Assembly (NCBI RefSeq): GCF_002222635.1
Contig: NZ_CP022415.1
Location: 3,100,001-3,164,000, forward strand
Source of the DNA: Pseudosulfitobacter pseudonitzschiae
GTDB lineage: Bacteria; Pseudomonadota; Alphaproteobacteria; Rhodobacterales; Rhodobacteraceae
Direction of reading: 5' to 3'
DNA: 64,000 nucleotides
This document shows positions 55,986 through 63,089 of the stretch, in pieces; position 1 is the first letter of the stretch, and the number at the start of each line of letters is the position of its first letter. Below the pieces are notes generated by a model that searched no databases, was not told the DNA's origin, and saw only the letters and a program-made list of their open reading frames with translations. The translations under genes and the position numbers were made by a program.

Positions 55986-56440
55986 CTGTCGCTGTCGGCG
56001 GGCGCTTCTGCGGGGGCGGCTTCGGGACCAACGCGCGCCAGATAGGCGGCGACGTCTGCGCCACCTTTCTTCAGCTTGAAAACCATACCCGACTTGGCTT
56101 TGGAATCATCCAGAAACTCGCGCAGGAATTCACGCGGGTCGGCAACATATTCCGTCAGCAGCGCCTGATCCCAGATCAGACCCGCCTCGCCCGCAGCGAT
56201 GAGGGCCTTTTGATATTTAAAGCCTTCAACGGTCCCGGCCTGACGCCCGATGACACCGTAAAGGTTCGGCCCGGTACGCCCGCCTTTTTCAATCACCTCG
56301 TCGCCGTTCGAGATCATGTGGCAGCTTTTGCATTTGCCAAAGGTCTTGGCTCCCGCATCGGCATCTCCCGCATCGTGGCTATCGGCAAAGGCAGGTGTGG
56401 TAAGGGCAAGAACAGCAAGAACGCGAAACATGGATTTCAT
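55982..56440 (-). CDS. Class I cytochrome c (cytochrome c2-like)
   Basis: A 152-residue exported electron carrier. The signal peptide is MKSMFRVLAVLALTTPAFA. The haem-binding site CKSCH lies near residue 38 (CxxCH) and the likely axial Met in AKSGMVFKLKKG near residue 123. RTGPNLYGVIGRQAGTVEGFKYQ is typical of the cytochrome c2 family. The ATG at 56440 has GGAG upstream; sequence further upstream is not family-like. It is isolated from other respiratory genes here, so its partner oxidoreductase is unknown. Confidence 0.92.
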   Translation of the reverse strand: MKSMFRVLAVLALTTPAFADSHDAGDADAGAKTFGKCKSCHMISNGDEVIEKGGRTGPNLYGVIGRQAGTVEGFKYQKALIAAGEAGLIWDQALLTEYVADPREFLREFLDDSKAKSGMVFKLKKGGADVAAYLARVGPEAAPAEAPADSDS

Positions 56441-56526
56441 TGGATCACTCCGATCAATTGGCTTCTGGATTGGCTGACCTGAGGTTAGCACGCACCCCTG
56501 CGAACGCTGCGTGCCACGGTGTCGCA

Positions 56527-57171
56527 TCACACGGCGTCAGGCTGGTTGGCCGGGGCCGCGCGTTCAAAGGCAGGCAGCGCCATACAGGCGTCATGGATAC
56601 GCGCGATGGTGGGATAATCGTCCAGCCCCACGCCAAACCGTCCGTTGTTCAGCACCTGCGCGAACAGACACAGATCAGCCAGTCCGGGTATCTCGCCGTG
56701 GCAAAACGTGCCGGTCTGCGCCTCGGACGACAACCGCGCCTCAAGACTTTCCATGCCAGCTTTGGCCCATTTGCGGAACCACGCCGCTTTGCCATCAGCA
56801 TCAACGCCGTATTCGGTTTCAAGATGTTTGAGAATACGCAGGTTGTTCACGGGATGTACGTCTAACGCGATAATATGTGCAAGACTGCGCACCCGCGCCC
56901 GCCCCCATGCATCCGCAGGCAGCAATGGGGGCTGTGGGTGGGTTTCATCGAGCCATTCGATGATCGCCAGCGATTGCGGCAGCGGGCCGTCGTCCGTGAT
57001 TAGGGTCGGCACCAGCCCTTGTGGGTTCAGTGCCAGATGTTCTGCCCCGCGTTGTTCGTCCTTCAGTAGCGCATGCGCAACATAGTCGAAATCCAGTCCC
57101 TTGAGGTTCAGCGCCGCCCGCACCCGTGTGGACGTGGACGAGCGGAAGTAGTTGTGCAGAACAAGGGTCAT
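56527..57171 (-). CDS. maiA: Maleylacetoacetate isomerase (zeta-class GST)
   Basis: A 214-residue glutathione-dependent isomerase that converts maleylacetoacetate to fumarylacetoacetate in tyrosine/phenylalanine degradation. The zeta GST signature SSTSTRVRAALN (near residues 11-22) matches the SSxSxRVR motif. LNPQGLVPTLITDDGPLPQSLAIIEWLDE near 48-76 is the glutathione-binding core and CHGEIPGLADLCLFAQ near 155 the C-terminal half signature. The start overlaps the FAH-family gene stop by 4 nt, so they are one operon. Confidence 0.88.
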   Translation of the reverse strand: MTLVLHNYFRSSTSTRVRAALNLKGLDFDYVAHALLKDEQRGAEHLALNPQGLVPTLITDDGPLPQSLAIIEWLDETHPQPPLLPADAWGRARVRSLAHIIALDVHPVNNLRILKHLETEYGVDADGKAAWFRKWAKAGMESLEARLSSEAQTGTFCHGEIPGLADLCLFAQVLNNGRFGVGLDDYPTIARIHDACMALPAFERAAPANQPDAV

Positions 57172-57863
57172 GCGCGTGGCCCGATGGTAACCTGCAATTC
57201 GGCAATACCGTCGACGCCGCCGGTCATCACATCCCCCGACTGCACCGCACCCACACCCGCTGGCGTGCCCGTCATGATGATGTCGCCGGGGGCCAGCGTC
57301 ATCGCCTCGCTGAGCGTCGCAATATGTTCCGACACCGGCCAGATCAGATCGGCAATATCCGCGTCCTGCCGTACTTCGCCATTGACTGCCAGCCAGATGC
57401 GCCCGCGTTCAAGGCTGGCAACATCTGCAACTGGCACGATGGGCGCAATCGGGGCGGATTGGTCAAAGGCCTTGCTCCAGTCCCAAGGGCGGCGCGTCTG
57501 TTTGGCCAGATTCTGCAAATCGCGGCGCGTCAGATCAATGCCGACCGACGCCCCCCAGATATGCGCAGGCACATCGGCAGGCGCTATGTCGGCCCCGCCC
57601 TTGCCGATTGCGATAACCAACTCGATCTCGAAATGCAGGTCTTCGGTCAGCGACGGATAGGGCACAGTGCAGGGCGTATCAACGACGGCATCCGCAGGCT
57701 TGGTGAAAAAGAACGGCGGTTCGCGATCCGGGTCGTTGCCCATTTCGCGGGCGTGGGCGACATAGTTGCGACCGACACAAAAAACGCGGCGCACGGGAAA
57801 GCGCTCGGTACGACCTGCGACGGCCAGTGAAGCTTGGGGGGCGGGAGGGAAAACAAAGCTCAT
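57168..57863 (-). CDS. Fumarylacetoacetate hydrolase family protein
   Basis: A 231-residue member of the FAH superfamily. FCVGRNYVAHAREMG near residue 31 opens the fold, HFEIELVIAIGKGG near 81 holds the metal-binding Glu residues and ASVGIDLTRRDLQ near 108 the Asp. It is short, matching the FAHD1/acylpyruvase branch rather than full FAH (about 420 residues), so hydrolysis of an acylpyruvate or decarboxylation of oxaloacetate is as likely as fumarylacetoacetate cleavage. Pairing with maiA suggests aromatic degradation. The ATG at 57863 is the family-fitting start. Confidence 0.85.
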   Translation of the reverse strand: MSFVFPPAPQASLAVAGRTERFPVRRVFCVGRNYVAHAREMGNDPDREPPFFFTKPADAVVDTPCTVPYPSLTEDLHFEIELVIAIGKGGADIAPADVPAHIWGASVGIDLTRRDLQNLAKQTRRPWDWSKAFDQSAPIAPIVPVADVASLERGRIWLAVNGEVRQDADIADLIWPVSEHIATLSEAMTLAPGDIIMTGTPAGVGAVQSGDVMTGGVDGIAELQVTIGPRA

Positions 57864-57932
57864 GTCAAAGACCTTTCGAACAACTTTCAACCCGTTGTGG
57901 GCCAAGTCGCAGCGATTGGCAAATTCCCACAC

Positions 57933-59159
57933 TCAGGCTTTTTCGAAGTCCTTCAAAAGGGTCGCCACTGACTTTTTGTGATCGCCTGATGCCGTATCCA
58001 GAAGACTGCGCACACAGAACATCCAATGTTCCCGCGCCATCTGATCCGACATGCAATAGGGTGCGGCCGCGCGGAAACTGATGTTCAGCAAATGCTCAAG
58101 CGTCACGCTGCGATAATGCACGCGCGAGCGCGATACCGGATTCAGGCCGCCCTTGTATTGCAACGCAACGCCAATGCCGTTGCGCAGCCAGTTCAGACAG
58201 TTGATCGCCGTAAACGGATCATTCACCCCCGGAGACAGCGCGCGCGCCGCCATTTCAACCAATTGGTCGATCATAAAGGTGATGTCCTGCGCCTCGGTCT
58301 GCTCTTCGCCAACGGCAAAGTTGGAACACAGCTGATCACATTGCTCAGGCGTCGGTGCGCTGGCGGAATGGACCGTCAGAATAGTCTCGTGCGAGCTGAC
58401 AAAACTGCCGATCTTGACGGTGACGTTGATCACCCAGTCGTTATCCTCGGCCAATTTGCTCAGGCCACTTAGATCAAGCTGCTGGACATAGCCCGCCCGC
58501 CCAAGACTGAGTTCGGTTTCGACGGCGTCTTTGGCTGGGTCTTCGGATGGTTGCTGCGTCCGGTCGGCATGGGTGTCTATGATCCGCTCTATTCCCTGCG
58601 CCAGTCTGCGGCCCAATGAAGCGGAAATATTCGACACGTTGATGGTTTCAGGAATGTGATGCAGGAAATAGATCAGCGTTCCCACCGACATCAGCATCAA
58701 CAAGATCGCCACCAACATCGAATATTGCGGCACAAAGGATTCCAACCCGTTGTCGCCAGAGCTTTGCACCGAACGCAAAATCATCAGCGCATACACAAAG
58801 GACGAGATCAACACGCCCAGACTGATCTGATTGCCCTTGTCGCGCATGAAATTTCCAATCAGACGCGGCCCGAAATTGCCCGATGCGAACGACACCGCCA
58901 CCATCGTGATCGAGAACATGACGCCCGTAACCCCGATGATAGACTGCGCAATCACCGCCAGCGTCTGGCGTGCGCCATCGACTTGGGTATCCAGAAAATC
59001 GTCAGGCAACGTCGCTGGCAGCATGTCGGGATTGTGGTCAATCCACTGCGTCAGTTCAGACAGCAACAAGGCCGCAACCACCAGAGTGGACGGAATAAAC
59101 CAGTAACTGGACCGCACATCCTGTGCGATTTTCAGAACATAGGCGCGCGAACCGAACAT
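57933..59159 (-). CDS. DUF2254 membrane protein
   Basis: A 408-residue protein with four or more membrane segments in the first third (for example WFIPSTLVVAALLLSELT and IIGVTGVMFSITMVAVSFASG), then a cytoplasmic or periplasmic soluble region. FGPRLIGNFMRDKGNQISLGV and the HHIPETINVSNISASLG stretch are marks of DUF2254. The function is unknown. It lies 69 nt upstream of the FAH-family gene on the same strand and is divergent from the FNT gene. Confidence 0.85.
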   Translation of the reverse strand: MFGSRAYVLKIAQDVRSSYWFIPSTLVVAALLLSELTQWIDHNPDMLPATLPDDFLDTQVDGARQTLAVIAQSIIGVTGVMFSITMVAVSFASGNFGPRLIGNFMRDKGNQISLGVLISSFVYALMILRSVQSSGDNGLESFVPQYSMLVAILLMLMSVGTLIYFLHHIPETINVSNISASLGRRLAQGIERIIDTHADRTQQPSEDPAKDAVETELSLGRAGYVQQLDLSGLSKLAEDNDWVINVTVKIGSFVSSHETILTVHSASAPTPEQCDQLCSNFAVGEEQTEAQDITFMIDQLVEMAARALSPGVNDPFTAINCLNWLRNGIGVALQYKGGLNPVSRSRVHYRSVTLEHLLNISFRAAAPYCMSDQMAREHWMFCVRSLLDTASGDHKKSVATLLKDFEKA

Positions 59160-59250
59160 TTAACTCTCCATTAATAACACGCTGCAATGTGGGGCAGTGC
59201 GCGTCAACGACAATGGCTAAGACTTTGAGGTTTGCACGGAACCGAACGGG

Positions 59251-60144
59251 ATGCCGTGGTGTTATCCCCTGATGAGCAACCGGGACGAAAAGAAAATGGT
59301 ATCCACCCACGAAAGCGATCCCGGTGCCGCACCTCTGGAAGAAGAGACCGAACGCGAGTCAGTCGAGCGGGCGGCAAGGCTGTCTTCGAAACTTATCTAT
59401 GAAGTGATCCGCCGCGACGGCGAAGAAGAATTGGCACGCAGCAAGCGATCGCTGTTCTGGTCGGGGACGGCTGCGGGGATCATGATCAGCTTTTCGGTAT
59501 TGGGCGAGGCGATCTTGCGCACCTATTTACCAGATGCGTCATGGTCCTTTTTGATCGAGAACTTTGGCTATTCGCTGGGCTTTTTGCTGGTCATCATGTG
59601 CCGGATGCAACTGTTCACCGAGAATACCATAACGACGGTGTTGCCGTTGATGGTGTTGCCAACCACGCACACATTCGGTTGTGTAGCGCGCCTGTGGGTG
59701 GTCGTTCTGGCTGCCAACGTGCTGGGCGCATTCTGTATTGCCACGCTGTTTGCCTATACGCCTGTGATTCCCGAAGATCTGAGGCCGGCGCTGCTGTCCC
59801 TGTCAGAACATGCGGTGCATATGCCAGCAGACCAAAGCTTTTTCCGCGCGATTCCAGCGGGTATTCTGGTGGCCGCAATTGTGTGGATGCTGCCCCAAGC
59901 CAGCGACTCGGGATTTTTCACCATCCTGACGTTCACGTGGCTGATTGCGGCCGGTGACTTTACCCACATCGTCGCGGGATCGGTCGAAATGGCCTATCTT
60001 GGGGTGCAAGGGCTGCTGGGCTTTTCCGAAGCCTTGTTTGGGTTTTTCATTCCGGTGCTGGCAGGCAATATCGTTGGCGGCACTGCTGTCTTTGCAATGA
60101 TCGCGTGGGGTCAGGTTAAAGACGACGTTCTGGAAAAGCAGTAG
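59251..60144 (+). CDS. Formate/nitrite transporter (FNT) family channel
   Basis: A pentameric channel-type membrane protein for formate, nitrite or related small anions. After a charged N terminus (to about residue 65), six hydrophobic segments follow, starting SGTAAGIMISFSVLGEAIL and including YSLGFLLVIMCRMQLFTENTIT, the family signature, and FVIPVLAGNIVGGTAVFAM-like final helix. The start is uncertain: ATGs at 59251, 59272 and 59296 are in frame and none has a strong ribosome site. It is flanked by a terminator hairpin and convergent with the Crp/Fnr regulator. Confidence 0.85.
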   Translation: MPWCYPLMSNRDEKKMVSTHESDPGAAPLEEETERESVERAARLSSKLIYEVIRRDGEEELARSKRSLFWSGTAAGIMISFSVLGEAILRTYLPDASWSFLIENFGYSLGFLLVIMCRMQLFTENTITTVLPLMVLPTTHTFGCVARLWVVVLAANVLGAFCIATLFAYTPVIPEDLRPALLSLSEHAVHMPADQSFFRAIPAGILVAAIVWMLPQASDSGFFTILTFTWLIAAGDFTHIVAGSVEMAYLGVQGLLGFSEALFGFFIPVLAGNIVGGTAVFAMIAWGQVKDDVLEKQ

Positions 60145-60153
60145 CACGAAACA

Positions 60154-60182
60154 CCGACACTGTTGTAACTGCACAGTGTCGG
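60154..60182. terminator. Convergent hairpin between the FNT and Crp/Fnr genes
   Basis: CCGACACTGT (60154-60163) and ACAGTGTCGG (60173-60182) form a perfect 10-bp stem with a 9-nt loop. It sits between the stops of two convergent genes, so it probably terminates both, although T-tracts are weak. Confidence 0.65.
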
Positions 60183-60189
60183 CGGGCGC

Positions 60190-60918
60190 TTACATAATCG
60201 GGCGCTTCATCAAAGGTTCCAGCGTCATTCCGGCAGCATCGGCCAAAGCACCCAGATCGTTCACCACCAGTATTTCATCGCCCCAGTTCGCCAACTGACG
60301 ATTGCGCAGCTTGCTGAGCGTTTTGTTGGTGTGAACCAGCGAAAGACCCAGCGCATCGGCCAGATCCTGTTGGCGAAAGGGTATCGGCATCACGCGATCT
60401 ATGGCCAACCCCAGCGCCTGCCCGCGCAGCATGATCTTGCACAGCGCCCAAGAAATTGCTTCAAACGCGGTGCGTTGCCCGACCGATGCCAATGCTTCGC
60501 CCAAAAAATGCTCTTCTGCGGCGGCCATCCATGTCAGGTCAAAGGCGCGTTCGGGGTGGGTTTTGAAAAAGCTCCAGAATTCGCTGCGGTCAAAGACACA
60601 CAGGGTCATTGGCGACTTGGCTTCGACCGAATGTTGCATTTCGCCCATTACGCCAGCCTGCAAGCCGATAAAATCACCCGGAAAGACAAAGTTGATCACT
60701 TGTCGGTTGCCGTTTGCCAGTGTCTTGTAGCGTACCCCCATGCCTCGCAACGCCGTGTAAAGCTGCGGGCTGTTGGACCCCTCCATCAACAGCGGTGTGC
60801 CGGGGTTCACCTCAAGCTCGCCGACTTTAAACTTCTGCATGAAGCGGATTTCATCTTCACCCAGATCAATGAACACGTCACTGCGCTGCAATGGGCAGTT
60901 GGCGCACTTTGTTGCCAT
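60190..60918 (-). CDS. Crp/Fnr-family transcriptional regulator
   Basis: A 242-residue regulator with a cyclic-nucleotide-type effector domain (ALRGMGVRYKTLANGNRQVINFVFPGDFIGLQAG, near residues 57-90) and a C-terminal winged helix (FRQQDLADALGLSLVHTNKTLSKL, near 181-204). The N terminus has CANC only, not the full four-cysteine set of oxygen-sensing FNR, so an iron-sulfur sensor is doubtful. It could sense a small effector or act in the stress/redox response. The start is divergent from the degenerate receiver gene, about 95 nt away. Confidence 0.88.
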   Translation of the reverse strand: MATKCANCPLQRSDVFIDLGEDEIRFMQKFKVGELEVNPGTPLLMEGSNSPQLYTALRGMGVRYKTLANGNRQVINFVFPGDFIGLQAGVMGEMQHSVEAKSPMTLCVFDRSEFWSFFKTHPERAFDLTWMAAAEEHFLGEALASVGQRTAFEAISWALCKIMLRGQALGLAIDRVMPIPFRQQDLADALGLSLVHTNKTLSKLRNRQLANWGDEILVVNDLGALADAAGMTLEPLMKRPIM

Positions 60919-61013
60919 GAGGGGATTACCTTTGTTCCACTATGTCATAGTTTAATGCACCACCTTTTATAATGTTCCACAAAAGGGCACCTGTCAGACA
61001 CTTGAGAACAGAT

Positions 61014-61382
61014 ATGACGACGAAATTCCTGATTGTGCAGGGCGAAGTATTGATTGCAGAAGATCTGTCCCAGATTCTTTCAAACTATGTACCTGAATCA
61101 AAAATACACCGAGTGGACGACGTGACCACAGCCGTTGATGCGCTGAAAACGAATGGCACGCCCGAGGTGGTGTTCTTGCTGGGCAATTCCGCAAGAACCA
61201 TCAATCCCGCGCTAATGGACCTGCTGATAGATCGCTGCATCACGGCAGTGCGTGTCGGCGTGGAGGATCTGGATTTCATCGAAGTTCTGCATGATGCATA
61301 CCGCGTTGCGGCACCGTTCAGCACGGAAGATATCGAACGCGTGCTGGGCAACATCGGCCTGTCACCCCATGCACAGGCCTAA
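61014..61382 (+). CDS. Degenerate (pseudo-)receiver-like protein
   Basis: A 122-residue protein with the size and pattern of a receiver domain (KFLIVQGEVLIAEDLSQILS at the N terminus, AAPFSTEDIERVLGNIGLS at the end). Compared with the PhyR receiver in this window, the acidic pair (ED) reads QG, the phospho-acceptor Asp position in VVFLLGNSA is Gly/Asn, and the conserved Lys-Pro is Ala-Pro. It is probably not phosphorylated and may act by binding. It starts at the ATG at 61014; the frame opens at 60972 but that part is not family-like. Confidence 0.7.
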   Translation: MTTKFLIVQGEVLIAEDLSQILSNYVPESKIHRVDDVTTAVDALKTNGTPEVVFLLGNSARTINPALMDLLIDRCITAVRVGVEDLDFIEVLHDAYRVAAPFSTEDIERVLGNIGLSPHAQA

Positions 61383-61446
61383 GCCTGCACGCAAAAGCCC
61401 GCCGCATCACTGCAACGGGCCCGTGCGTTCGCTTCGGCCTGAAGCC

Positions 61447-62262
61447 TCAGACTTTCAGCGTAGCAGTTGTCGAAAAGAACATGGCTTGGCTGACGGCTGA
61501 TTTCACCTGATCATCCTTATACGGCTTCGAGATCAGGAACGCAGGTTCTGGCCGTTCGCCGGTCAACAGGCGTTCTGGATAGGCCGTGATAAAGATCACC
61601 GGCAGATTGCCGAACTGATTCAACAGATCGTTCACCGCGTCGATACCGGACGAGTTATCGGCCAGACGGATGTCGGCAAGGATCAGATCGGGTTTATCCG
61701 ACGTGCCCAGCTTCACGGCCTCGGCGCGGGTGCGCGCGATGCCGGTGATGCGGTGGCCAAGTTCTCCAACAAGGTTTTCCAGGTCCATCGCGATGATCGG
61801 CTCGTCTTCGATGATCAGAACGCTGCCTGCAATGCTGTCGGCCATCTCGCGGTGTGCGATGTTGACCAGATGCTCGGCCTCGTCACGGTCAACGCCCATG
61901 ATGTCGGCAACAGCGCCAAAACCAAATTCTTCGATGGTGTGCAGCAACAACGCCTCGCGGGTGTTGTCTGTAAGTTTGGACAAATGCTTTTGCGCGGCAC
62001 CTTCCATCAGGTCGTCGGATGAATCCATTGAATCAACCTTGCTGGCCTGCCAGATGACATGCAGCACCTTGAACAAGGCAGTCTTGGTGCCAAGGTTGGA
62101 ATCCATTGCACCGCTGTCCGCAAGTATCGCTTCAAGCGTCGCGGCAGCGTAACGGTCGCCTCCGGTTTGCGAACCGGTCAGCGCACGCGCATAGCGGCGC
62201 AGATACGGCAGCGCCGAGCCGATCTCGGCTGTGCGATCCTGGACAGTGCTTTCAGAAGTCAT
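61447..62262 (-). CDS. phyR: General stress response regulator PhyR
   Basis: The anti-anti-sigma factor of the alphaproteobacterial general stress response: when its receiver is phosphorylated, its sigma-like part binds NepR and frees EcfG. The 271-residue protein has a sigma-factor-like N-terminal domain (about 1-140; LTDNTREALLLHTIEEFGFGAVADIMG resembles sigma region 4) and a C-terminal receiver, VLIIEDEPIIAMDLENLVGE, with acceptor Asp in LILADIRLADN and Lys in FLISKPY. The ATG at 62262 follows GGGGAA. It is divergent from nepR-ecfG, with overlapping EcfG promoters between them. Confidence 0.95.
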   Translation of the reverse strand: MTSESTVQDRTAEIGSALPYLRRYARALTGSQTGGDRYAAATLEAILADSGAMDSNLGTKTALFKVLHVIWQASKVDSMDSSDDLMEGAAQKHLSKLTDNTREALLLHTIEEFGFGAVADIMGVDRDEAEHLVNIAHREMADSIAGSVLIIEDEPIIAMDLENLVGELGHRITGIARTRAEAVKLGTSDKPDLILADIRLADNSSGIDAVNDLLNQFGNLPVIFITAYPERLLTGERPEPAFLISKPYKDDQVKSAVSQAMFFSTTATLKV

Positions 62263-62291
62263 ATTAATTTCCCCGAATTTCATATTTCTTG

Positions 62292-62316
62292 GGAACCAAA
62301 CGCAGCATCCAGTGTT
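62292..62316 (+). promoter_or_regulatory. EcfG-type promoter of nepR-ecfG
   Basis: GGAAC (62292-62296), 16-nt spacer, TGTT (62313-62316): fits the EcfG consensus GGAAC-N16-cGTT except for one base. It lies about 55 nt before nepR. Confidence 0.7.
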
Positions 62317-62323
62317 TAGTTCC
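62299..62323 (-). promoter_or_regulatory. EcfG-type promoter of phyR
   Basis: On the minus strand GGAAC (62323-62319), a 16-nt spacer and CGTT (62302-62299) match the consensus exactly. It overlaps the opposite-facing nepR promoter almost completely, so only one polymerase could occupy the site at a time. Confidence 0.75.
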
Positions 62324-62370
62324 CAACTAAGTGCGCAAAAGTACAATTCTGTTATTAGGCGAATATCACA

Positions 62371-62535
62371 ATGGCATACAACGAACCGAATTCCGGAACA
62401 CGCAAACAGATCGACGACAATCTGCGTCGTGTGTTTCAGGAAAAGGTCGAGGAAGAGGTTCCCGAACGCTTCAAGCAGTTGCTTGCGCAGCTACAGGAGC
62501 AAGACACCAAAAAGGGGTCAGGTGAACAAAAATGA
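62371..62535 (+). CDS. nepR: Anti-sigma factor NepR
   Basis: A 54-residue protein that sequesters EcfG until PhyR displaces it. The helices are clear: KQIDDNLRRVFQEKVEEEVP then ERFKQLLAQLQEQD, matching the NepR pattern I-D-x-N-L-R-x-V-(F/Y) ... E-x-P-x-R-F. It begins MAYNEPNSGTRK at 62371 and ends in EQK. The ecfG ATG overlaps its stop by 4 nt (ATGA), the standard coupled arrangement. It is small enough to be missed by length-based gene finding. Confidence 0.92.
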   Translation: MAYNEPNSGTRKQIDDNLRRVFQEKVEEEVPERFKQLLAQLQEQDTKKGSGEQK

Positions 62536-63089
62536 GCGATTCAAATCCGAGAGACGAGCTGGTAGATCATCTGCCAGCGCTGCGGGCGTTCGCCCTGAGT
62601 TTGACGCGTAACGGCGCTGTCGCCGATGACATGGTGCAGGATACCGTGGTCAAAGCCTGGACAAATATCGAGAAGTTCCAAGAAGGTACCAACATGCGCG
62701 CTTGGTTGTTCACCATTCTGCGCAACACCTACTATTCCAGCCGCCGCAAAGTGAAACGCGAAGTGGCAGACGTGGACGGCATGCACACCGGCAATATGGC
62801 TGAAAAGCCGGCCCACGATGGCCGCTTGCAAATGAACGACTTTCGCAAGGCCTTTGCCCAGCTTCCAGACGAGCAACGTGAAACTCTTGTCCTTGTGGGC
62901 GCGTCCGGTTTTTCCTACGAAGAGGCCGCCGAGATGTGTGGAGTCGCCGTAGGCACAATCAAAAGCCGTGCCAATCGCGGGCGCAAACGTCTGGCGGAAT
63001 TGATGCACCTAGATGACAAGGATTCCATGATCATGACCGATAGCGCAACAGTCGCTGTGGTGGCGGCCAACGGCTCCTCATCCTTCTAA
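62532..63089 (+). CDS. ecfG: ECF sigma factor EcfG (general stress response)
   Basis: The stress sigma factor that directs transcription from GGAAC/GTT promoters. The 185-residue protein has sigma region 2 (LRAFALSLTRNGAVADDMVQDTVVKAWTNIEKF, about residues 16-48; NMRAWLFTILRNTYYS just after) and region 4 (LPDEQRETLVLVGASGFSYEEAAEMCGVAVGTIKSRANRGRKRLAEL, about 113-159). A Thr/Ser-rich tail follows. It is coupled to nepR by an ATGA overlap and to the kinase by TAATG. Its own promoter carries the EcfG motif, so it is autoregulated. Confidence 0.94.
   Translation: MSDSNPRDELVDHLPALRAFALSLTRNGAVADDMVQDTVVKAWTNIEKFQEGTNMRAWLFTILRNTYYSSRRKVKREVADVDGMHTGNMAEKPAHDGRLQMNDFRKAFAQLPDEQRETLVLVGASGFSYEEAAEMCGVAVGTIKSRANRGRKRLAELMHLDDKDSMIMTDSATVAVVAANGSSSF

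Noticed and set aside
60190-60918. Oxygen-sensing FNR identity for the Crp/Fnr regulator
   Set aside because: Only a CxxC pair is present near the N terminus; the complete four-cysteine iron-sulfur set is not visible.
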